From NCBI GenBank assembly GCA_014238595.1, contig JABAAV010000052.1, positions 1 to 10,442 of the forward strand: 10,442 nucleotides of DNA, given 5' to 3'. Under the pieces are notes generated by a model. The model saw only the letters and a list, made by a program, of their open reading frames with translations, ran no database searches and was not told the DNA's origin. A program made the translations under genes and the position numbers. Source of the stretch: Myxococcales bacterium (GTDB taxonomy: Bacteria > Myxococcota_A > Polyangia > Haliangiales > J016). This document shows positions 1-4,402 of the stretch, piece by piece (position 1 is the stretch's first letter; every line of letters begins with the position of its first letter).

Positions 1-60
1 TACCGTTACCGTTGGTGGATCCGTTACCGTTACCGTTGGTGGATCCGTTACCGTTGGTGT
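1..60. repeat. In-frame 24-bp tandem repeat in the lipoprotein linker
   Basis: Positions 1-24 and 25-48 are two identical 24-bp copies. Positions 49-60 begin a degenerate, shortened third copy. Read on the minus strand each copy encodes the octapeptide DPPTVTVT (circularly permuted). The array continues past the left edge, so the copy number is unknown. Because the unit is a multiple of three, copy-number change would alter linker length without breaking the frame. Confidence 0.9.
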
Positions 61-207
61 GTCTGAGACAGTTGGTGGTTCTGTTGCTGGATCTGCAGTC
101 GACGGTGTAGTCTCTTCATCGTTGTGTGAACAAGCAACGAGAGACATCGAAACAAAAGTGGTTAATAAAATAAGTTGAAGAGGGATAAGTTTTTTTAAGT
201 GAGTCAT
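1..207 (-). CDS. Surface lipoprotein with Pro/Thr repeat linker (3' end outside window)
   Basis: This open frame, read on the minus strand from ATG at 207 to the window edge, gives 69 codons without a stop and is missing its C-terminus. Residues 1-25 form a lipoprotein signal peptide (basic MTHLKK start, hydrophobic core) ending in a clear lipobox, LVAC, with the lipidated cysteine at residue 26. The following residues (S-H-N-D) have no Asp at +2, which by the usual proteobacterial rule suggests outer-membrane retention. From about residue 35 the chain becomes a Pro/Thr-rich linker (TEPPTVSDTPTVTDPPTVTV) that runs into tandem DPPTVTVT units at the edge. The linker probably lifts a C-terminal domain away from the membrane, but that domain is not visible. 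No function can be assigned. A good promoter sits just upstream, with almost no leader. It shares strand and Pro-rich style with the two downstream-numbered surface proteins. Confidence 0.85.
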   Translation of the reverse strand, partial: MTHLKKLIPLQLILLTTFVSMSLVACSHNDEETTPSTADPATEPPTVSDTPTVTDPPTVTVTDPPTVTV

Positions 208-216
208 GATGGCGTG

Positions 217-245
217 AATCTATAGACAATGAACAGCAATGTCAA
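217..245 (-). promoter_or_regulatory. sigma70-like promoter of the partial lipoprotein gene
   Basis: On the minus strand there is a perfect -35 TTGACA (plus coordinates 240-245), a 17-bp spacer, and TAGATT as -10 (217-222). The -10 ends nine bases before the ATG at 207, so transcription should begin within about three bases of the start codon. No Shine-Dalgarno sequence fits between. An overlapping alternative -10, TATAGA, would have a 15-bp spacer. Confidence 0.6.
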
Positions 246-273
246 TCTAATTTTAAAAAAGATCAAAAGCGAT

Positions 274-319
274 GAGCCTAAATTATTTTAGGCTCTGTTT
301 ATATCCATTCATGATGGAT
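274..319 (-). terminator. Hairpins in the 208-388 intergenic gap, possible terminator of the 389-1624 gene
   Basis: GAGCCTAAA (274-282) and TTTAGGCTC (287-295) form a perfect 9-bp stem with a 4-base loop. A second small hairpin, ATCCAT/ATGGAT with a 5-base loop, lies at 303-319. They fall about 70-115 bases past the stop of the minus-strand gene, where a terminator is expected. The T-run on the minus strand (TTTT, then TTTTTT) is offset by several bases from the stem, so this is not a textbook intrinsic terminator. Nothing else is seen in the 181-bp gap apart from the lipoprotein promoter. Confidence 0.45.
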
Positions 320-388
320 GGTTTATCAAGAGAAATTCATCGGACAAACTACAATCAAAATGCAATCATCTCAATGTAACATTCAAAA

Positions 389-1624
389 TCAATGCGTTAG
401 GGGCTGATCATCGTTTTGTTTACGAATCAAAACCAACACAAAGCCCAGTAGACACCAAAATGCCCATGATCCTGTTGATCGACACCCGTTATCGTTATTG
501 ATATCAATAGGATCATCAGGAATCGATGAATCATCAGAAGGATTCAGTGGGGTATTGTCTGGAGAGGGAGAATCCTCCGTTACAGAAATTGTAGGATCGC
601 TCATGGGAGGATCATTGGGCGTTGGATTGAGTGTTGGAGGGTTGGGATCAACACAAATTTCAATAGGACAATCCTCTTCTGGCTCATCTTCATCCCTATC
701 TCCATTGATGCATGCCTCATTCACATCACCAGGATCAACACGATAGATCACGATATTGCCATTTTTGAGCGTATTGTCCGAAACCCACAGAGATTGACCA
801 TCCCAGGCAATACTTTGTAATTTGACAGGGACACCACGTGAATCCATCACAGCAACCTGAGCAAGACTGTTGCGTCCCTGTGGTCCTGCTTCACTAAGAT
901 CATCAACATCAATTAAATGGATCGCACCATCAGAATTAATCAACCACAGATAACAACCACTCCATGCCATGCCACGGATTTGCATCTGAGCGCATGATTC
1001 TCCATTGCGATTACATGCCTCGAGAGATCTATTCAAAGGAAGTTCGTAATGCGTAGTATCATCAGAATCTAAATCAACATAAAGCAAGCCTGGTCTGCGA
1101 TCGAGGCTCGCATTCCCCAGATCGCTATAAAATAATCGTTGCGTTTGCGGATCCAATGCTGTGTATGCCGGCACAGTGTTTAATAAAGGACAAACCAGCT
1201 CTCCAAGCGTCAATCCTGCAGTACTCGATAATGATGATATTTGAATTATTTCTTGAAGATATCCATCGCATGAAGCGCGAAGATTCGTATTTATGGTGTA
1301 AAAAGAGTGACCATTGGCTGTAAACGCAAGTCCTAAATATCCCGAGAAAAACCCTGAACCACCTGTCGGTGTTATTTCAATCCGCGACAATTCTTCAAAA
1401 TTCAATGAAGAGATATCGTGAGAAGTCACCGTGTATGCATCATTGCCATGAGAAACCCACAAACGTCCATTCCCATAACCCAATCCCTTCGTCGAAAACT
1501 CTGATAAACTAGGCACATAATAGACGCCTTGAACATCACCAAAACCCGCATAGGCCACGGTGATCCGACCACAAAAGATACCAAGCATAACAAGCCATTG
1601 AAAACCGATGATTCGTAAATACAT
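389..1624 (-). CDS. Secreted beta-propeller-like surface protein with MYXO-CTERM-like tail (paralogue 1)
   Basis: This is a 411-residue predicted exported protein of unknown function. Residues 1-26 look like a signal peptide with cleavage after AYA. Residues about 27-300 contain repeated motifs such as GYGNGRLWVSHG, AWSGCYLWLINSDGAIHLID and AWDGQSLWVSDN. These resemble blades of NHL/YVTN-type beta-propellers, though the fold is inferred. An acidic segment with paired cysteines follows (DRDEDEPEEDC...EIC, about 308-323), which could bind calcium. Next comes a Pro/Asp/Ser stalk to about residue 375. The tail is Gly380-Cys381, a hydrophobic helix (about 387-400) and Arg401-Lys402, the architecture of MYXO-CTERM sorting signals of myxobacteria. 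The gene lies 23 bp after a paralogue that shares nearly every motif. A TAAAAT box lies seven bases before the ATG, so it may have its own leaderless promoter as well as read-through. The architecture is firmer than any role. Confidence 0.85.
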   Translation of the reverse strand: MYLRIIGFQWLVMLGIFCGRITVAYAGFGDVQGVYYVPSLSEFSTKGLGYGNGRLWVSHGNDAYTVTSHDISSLNFEELSRIEITPTGGSGFFSGYLGLAFTANGHSFYTINTNLRASCDGYLQEIIQISSLSSTAGLTLGELVCPLLNTVPAYTALDPQTQRLFYSDLGNASLDRRPGLLYVDLDSDDTTHYELPLNRSLEACNRNGESCAQMQIRGMAWSGCYLWLINSDGAIHLIDVDDLSEAGPQGRNSLAQVAVMDSRGVPVKLQSIAWDGQSLWVSDNTLKNGNIVIYRVDPGDVNEACINGDRDEDEPEEDCPIEICVDPNPPTLNPTPNDPPMSDPTISVTEDSPSPDNTPLNPSDDSSIPDDPIDINNDNGCRSTGSWAFWCLLGFVLVLIRKQNDDQPLTH

Positions 1625-1631
1625 GCGTAGG

Positions 1632-1637
1632 ATTTTA
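1632..1637 (-). promoter_or_regulatory. -10 box directly before the 411-residue surface protein gene
   Basis: TAAAAT on the minus strand ends seven bases before the ATG at 1624, a spacing that would place the transcript start on the start codon. A convincing -35 is not seen (TTACGC at about 16 bp is weak). The site sits inside the 23-bp gap after the upstream paralogue, so it may be a secondary start in a two-gene operon. Confidence 0.4.
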
Positions 1638-1647
1638 CCTTAAAAAA

Positions 1648-2901
1648 CTACAGGCGTAACTCAGTGTTTTGCCCAGTGTTTTGCCGAAATACCACCACAA
1701 GAAATAAGAGGGCAAAAAGAAAGCTCAATGCCCCATTTGCATCCTTTGCATAGCAACCTTCACCCTTTTCATCATCGAGAGAAGGCGTCTCAGTAGAGGG
1801 TGTCTCACTGGATGAAGGCTCCTCTATCGGATCCGTTGGGTCTGGCTTAGATGGTTGAGGAGAATCCGGTGAAGGATTGACTGGAGGTGTTGGATTGGCA
1901 TCCTCTGGAAGTTCTGGCGCTTCACAAATCTCATTTTGGCATTCCTCGGCGGGAATATCTTCATCTCTATCAGCATCGGGACATTGACTGTTCACATCAC
2001 CAGGATCGACACGGTACAATACGATACTGTTGCCTGATGCAGTGTTAACGGTTTTGGATGCAGTGACCCAAAGAGAATAGCCATCCCATGCAATGTTCTG
2101 CAAACTGATTTCACGCTGATTATTGTCATAGAGCGCAAACGATGTAATCTCGCGTCCCCGTGCTCCAATATTGTCGGTGTCATTAACATCAACTAAATGT
2201 GCAGCACCGTCATTACCAATGACCCATAAGGCACATCCACTCCATGCCATGCCACGAATTTGTTTGAGTAGTTCACATGAAGTTTCATCGTCTTCACAGC
2301 CATATTTCGGTATTTGAATCGGTATTTGTTCTCCACCGACCTCGTTCGGATGTTTAGAAAAAAGAGCACCAAACACTAAATCACTGTAAAATAATCGATT
2401 GTTTTGAGAGTCAAAGGCAACTACATTAAAAACATGTCCTTTTTCAGGACATTGCGCATCGCCGATTCGTAATCCTGCGGTACTGCTCTGTGTAGAAATT
2501 TGAAGAATTTGATCTTGAGTACGGTATTGACTTGGAACATTACTCTCAAGACATGCACTCGTGGCCTTTGCGTTAATGGTATAAAAAGAACTGCCATCAG
2601 CAACAAAGGCAATGCCTTCGTACATCGAACTACGACTTACCGAATTACTTGGTCCTCTTGGAACATCAATGTGAACCACAGCAACAAAATCTGACGTTCG
2701 ATAGGCACGCACGGCATATGAACCAAAGCCATGGGCAACCCATAAACGTCCTTGACCATATCCCAGACCACTCGGAGGAGCATCATCAGCTAAATTAGGT
2801 ATCTCATAAATATTTTGAATATCGCCTAAATCAGCATGCACCATGGATATCGAGGTAAAAAACAAGAAAACAACCACAGTGATTCGGATCAAAGAATCCA
2901 T
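1648..2901 (-). CDS. Secreted beta-propeller-like surface protein with MYXO-CTERM-like tail (paralogue 2)
   Basis: This is a paralogue of the neighbouring 411-residue protein. Shared motifs include GLGYGQGRLWVAHG, SFYTIN, QSSTAGL, RLFYSDL, QIRGMAWSGC, AWDG.SLWV, YRVDPGDVN and DRDED...C..EIC. The ATG at 2901 gives 417 residues, close to the paralogue. It yields a compact signal peptide (MDSLIRITVVVFLFFTS..., cleavage after VHA, residue 23) and has AAAAGG about eight bases upstream. An ATG at 2961 would add 20 residues, and a promoter-like element ends nine bases before it, so the longer form (1648-2961, 437 residues) cannot be excluded. Past the probable propeller come a Pro/Ser/Thr-rich stalk, Gly-Cys383, a hydrophobic helix (about 391-405) and Arg406: a MYXO-CTERM-like anchor or sorting tail. 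The last residues contain a small duplication (QNTGQNTE). Function unknown; a surface-displayed role is inferred. Confidence 0.85.
   Translation of the reverse strand: MDSLIRITVVVFLFFTSISMVHADLGDIQNIYEIPNLADDAPPSGLGYGQGRLWVAHGFGSYAVRAYRTSDFVAVVHIDVPRGPSNSVSRSSMYEGIAFVADGSSFYTINAKATSACLESNVPSQYRTQDQILQISTQSSTAGLRIGDAQCPEKGHVFNVVAFDSQNNRLFYSDLVFGALFSKHPNEVGGEQIPIQIPKYGCEDDETSCELLKQIRGMAWSGCALWVIGNDGAAHLVDVNDTDNIGARGREITSFALYDNNQREISLQNIAWDGYSLWVTASKTVNTASGNSIVLYRVDPGDVNSQCPDADRDEDIPAEECQNEICEAPELPEDANPTPPVNPSPDSPQPSKPDPTDPIEEPSSSETPSTETPSLDDEKGEGCYAKDANGALSFLFALLFLVVVFRQNTGQNTELRL
1662..1685. repeat. Perfect 12-bp tandem duplication in the C-terminal tail codons
   Basis: CAGTGTTTTGCC occurs twice head-to-tail (1662-1673 and 1674-1685). 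On the coding strand it produces the QNTG/QNTE duplication after the transmembrane helix. It keeps frame and looks like a recent slippage event. Confidence 0.85.
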
Positions 2902-2970
2902 AAGTAATGCCTTTTCGTTTTTGGTGAAACTATGATGTCTTAAAAGAGGAAAGATCGACATAAGCCCCGA

Positions 2971-2999
2971 ATTATGTCAGAACGTTCTTGACAAATCAA
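2971..2999 (-). promoter_or_regulatory. sigma70-like promoter for the paralogous surface-protein pair
   Basis: On the minus strand: TTGATT as -35 (2994-2999), exactly 17 bp, then CATAAT as -10 (2971-2976). The -10 ends nine bases before the ATG at 2961. If translation starts at 2961 the mRNA is nearly leaderless. If it starts at 2901, there is a leader of about 60 bases ending in an AAAAGG ribosome site. Confidence 0.5.
2975..2993. promoter_or_regulatory. Palindromic candidate operator between divergent genes
   Basis: The 19-bp element TGTCAGAACGTTCTTGACA has a perfect 10-bp core palindrome, AGAACGTTCT (2979-2988), flanked by TGTC and GACA with one extra base on the right. It fills the spacer of the minus-strand promoter and lies just upstream of the plus-strand small gene, a natural place for one regulator to control both. 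GAAC...GTTC halves recall LexA-type sites of some phyla, but the spacing here differs, so no regulator is named. Confidence 0.45.
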
Positions 3000-3015
3000 C
3001 CCAAAAATCGCTGAC

Positions 3016-3021
3016 TATAAG
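3016..3021 (+). promoter_or_regulatory. -10 box before the small four-cysteine gene
   Basis: TATAAG ends seven bases before the ATG at 3029, again implying a leaderless start. A perfect TTGACA lies at 2988-2993 but the spacer would be 22 bp, too long for a standard promoter. The overlapping AAGG (3019-3022), six bases before the ATG, could instead act as a weak ribosome site, so the reading is ambiguous. Confidence 0.35.
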
Positions 3022-3028
3022 GCCTCTT

Positions 3029-3268
3029 ATGACTCCTGATTCACTACCTAAACCAGAACCTAAAGCTATTGATGAACAAAAAATGATTGAACTGAAGCAT
3101 CTGACGCAAGATGCTGTTTTAAAAGGGAAACCGTACGGAGACGAACGCTGTAACAACTGTCTATACTACGCAGATCCTAGCGATTCAATTCAATACTGTT
3201 GGCATCCTAAACTTCGCATTTTGGTCGGAGAACAATGGTGGTGCCAATGGTGGGAACCCATTGAATAA
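3029..3268 (+). CDS. Small cytoplasmic four-cysteine protein, HiPIP-like metal-cluster candidate
   Basis: This is a 79-residue protein with a polar, Lys/Glu/Pro-rich N-terminal half and a cysteine- and tryptophan-rich C-terminal half. Cysteines at 41, 44, 57 and 72 give C-x2-C-x12-C-x14-C, in the context CNNCLYYADP...QYCWHPKL...WWCQWWE. This order and the aromatic context (C-x2-C followed by aromatics; Trp next to the last Cys) resemble high-potential iron-sulfur proteins, whose pattern is C-x2-C-x~16-C-x~13-C, and the HiPIP-like small subunits of benzylsuccinate synthase. A [4Fe-4S] cluster is therefore plausible; zinc binding is the main alternative. Unlike electron-transfer HiPIPs it has no Tat or Sec signal, so it should be cytoplasmic. 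It is divergent from the surface-protein pair across a palindromic promoter region. The next gene on the same strand, 244 bp away, is a thiol-disulfide lipoprotein, but a functional link is only conjecture. Confidence 0.75.
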   Translation: MTPDSLPKPEPKAIDEQKMIELKHLTQDAVLKGKPYGDERCNNCLYYADPSDSIQYCWHPKLRILVGEQWWCQWWEPIE

Positions 3269-3475
3269 CAGCGATATGTTGTACATATAATATACAGCCA
3301 TAGTGCACCGTTGTGTTGTGCTTTGCATAACGGATCTGCCCATCGCGGCTTTTTCTTGTCGCCATGAAACACTAGATAGTCTCAATGACAGACAACCCTG
3401 TCGTTACCACATCTAGGGACATCCTTTTGATAGCTTATGACTAAAGGTATCAAAATTATTAATCGATTTTTTGAC
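3269..3475 (+). other. Intergenic gap with an orphan -10 box; no coding gene seen
   Basis: No credible ORF is present. A perfect TATAAT lies at 3286-3291, with TTGAAT at 3261-3266 and a 19-bp spacer. A transcript from it would begin near 3298 and run through several short inverted repeats (CCGTT 3308-3312 with AACGG 3329-3333; GCC/GGC around 3338-3348 followed by TTTTT) and the larger hairpin at 3372-3416. This may be a small RNA or a leftover promoter. No known RNA family was recognised. Confidence 0.3.
3372..3416. repeat. Nested inverted repeat (two-tier hairpin) upstream of the thiol-disulfide gene
   Basis: The outer arms CTAGAT (3372-3377) and ATCTAG (3411-3416) enclose an inner stem, AATGACAG (3384-3391) with CTGTCGTT (3398-3405). 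The inner stem has 8 bp with one G-U pair and a 6-base loop. The two tiers are separated by a 6/5-base internal loop. It lies upstream of the next gene's promoter, so it is not part of that mRNA's leader. It may be a structured RNA from the orphan promoter or a protein-binding site. Confidence 0.5.
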
Positions 3476-3505
3476 TTGACGTAGATTCAACAATCTGCCT
3501 ATTAT
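3476..3505 (+). promoter_or_regulatory. sigma70-like promoter of the DsbA-family lipoprotein gene
   Basis: TTGACG (3476-3481; a second TTGACT overlaps at 3471-3476), an 18-bp spacer, then TATTAT (3500-3505). The -10 ends seven bases before the ATG at 3513, so the transcript should start essentially at the start codon. No Shine-Dalgarno sequence is present. Confidence 0.65.
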
Positions 3506-3512
3506 CTTGCCC

Positions 3513-4298
3513 ATGAATCGCTTACTTATTCTTTCCACACTATTTCTTTTCACACTTGGTCTTGTTGCTTGTAATCACGATAGTAATGAGGCTGTCCTTC
3601 AAGAGCTTAAAACAATCAATGCCAAGCTCGATAAGATGAAAGCACCGAGACGAGGGCAAAGACCTCCAATGAAAAAACCGGTTCCGAAAACAGTCTATTC
3701 TGTTGGAGTCGATGGGAGCCCTTCTCACGGAAGTAGCAATGCGAAAGTCACCATTGTCGAAGCGTATGAATTTGCATGTCCATTTTGTTATCGTGTCAAT
3801 GATACAATCAGTAAGCTGCTCAAACAATATGGTAAAGATCTTCGTGTTGTTTACCGTAACTATGTAGTGCATCCATCGTCAGCAACAATACCTGCCATGG
3901 CTGCCTGTGCGGCTCAACGACAAGGTAAGTTTCTTCCTATGGACAAATTGATCTGGGAGAAAGGTTACAAAAAAGGTCGTGATCTGAGTGAAAAGAACAT
4001 GATCAAACTTGCTGGGGAACTTAAACTCAACATGAAACAGTTTAACAAAGACCTCAAAGGTGATTCATGTAAAAAGCAACTTGAGAAAGATCAAAAAGAG
4101 CTTTCTGCTGTTGGTGTGCGTGGAACGCCTGCTTTCTTCATTAACGGTCGTTTTCTCTCTGGAGCACAACCTATCGATCGCTTTAAAGCATTAATCGATG
4201 AAGAACTCAAAAAAGCCAATGCCGCAATCGCTAAAGGCATGTCCGCAAGTAACTACTACAGAGATATGGTCATTAAAAAAGGAAAGAAAACATTGTAA
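3513..4298 (+). CDS. DsbA-family thiol-disulfide oxidoreductase, lipoprotein
   Basis: This 261-residue predicted periplasmic enzyme forms, reduces or isomerises disulfides. The ATG at 3513 is chosen over a TTG two codons upstream because it starts a clean lipoprotein signal ending in LVAC (Cys20); the +2 residue is Asn, favouring the outer membrane. Residues 25-44 look like a short amphipathic or coiled-coil helix (EAVLQELKTINAKLDKMKA), followed by a basic Pro-rich linker to about 58. The thioredoxin-like domain (about 62-240) has the active site Cys89-Pro-Phe-Cys92 in FACPFC and the cis-proline loop GVRGTP (Pro206) followed by FFINGRFLSGAQP. Cys132 and Cys186 lie in the inserted helical region and could form a structural disulfide. 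The overall layout fits the Thioredoxin_4/DsbA-like family (often annotated 'DsbA family protein'). A strong terminator follows directly, so it is a single-gene unit. Whether it acts as oxidase, reductase or isomerase cannot be told. Confidence 0.93.
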   Translation: MNRLLILSTLFLFTLGLVACNHDSNEAVLQELKTINAKLDKMKAPRRGQRPPMKKPVPKTVYSVGVDGSPSHGSSNAKVTIVEAYEFACPFCYRVNDTISKLLKQYGKDLRVVYRNYVVHPSSATIPAMAACAAQRQGKFLPMDKLIWEKGYKKGRDLSEKNMIKLAGELKLNMKQFNKDLKGDSCKKQLEKDQKELSAVGVRGTPAFFINGRFLSGAQPIDRFKALIDEELKKANAAIAKGMSASNYYRDMVIKKGKKTL

Positions 4299-4330
4299 TC
4301 TTTCTTTTTTCATTTCATCAATTCAACATC

Positions 4331-4363
4331 AAAGCTCACCGAGATATTGCGGTGGGCTTTTTT
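4331..4363 (+). terminator. Intrinsic terminator of the DsbA-family gene
   Basis: AAAGCTCACCG (4331-4341) pairs with CGGTGGGCTTT (4350-4360) to give an 11-bp stem with one G-U pair and an 8-base loop. The T-tract runs through 4363. It begins 32 bases past the stop codon, so it separates this gene from the next one, which needs its own promoter. Confidence 0.9.
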
Positions 4364-4388
4364 CATGTCCATTATCGACCCTTCATTA

Positions 4389-4394
4389 TATAAA
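4389..4394 (+). promoter_or_regulatory. Putative -10 box for the PEP-utilising enzyme gene
   Basis: TATAAA (overlapping TATATA at 4387-4392) lies in the AT-rich gap after the terminator. It ends eight bases before an ATT codon at 4403 that is in frame with the conserved N-terminus of the downstream protein. No good -35 is seen at 16-18 bp. Confidence 0.4.
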
Positions 4395-4402
4395 CAAGTC
4401 AC

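Noticed and set aside
498..746. Plus-strand 82-codon open frame rich in Ser/Gly
   Set aside because: It is the antisense of the low-complexity Pro/Asp/Ser stalk of the surface protein. There is no promoter or ribosome site, and the composition merely mirrors the repeat-like coding strand.
3338..3355. GCC-loop-GGC followed by TTTTT as terminator of the small Cys-protein gene
   Set aside because: A 3-bp stem is too weak for an intrinsic terminator. It is mentioned only as part of the intergenic description.
3540..3872. Minus-strand 110-codon open frame inside the DsbA-family gene
   Set aside because: It overlaps a confidently identified gene with intact CPFC and cis-Pro motifs, and its translation shows no family features.
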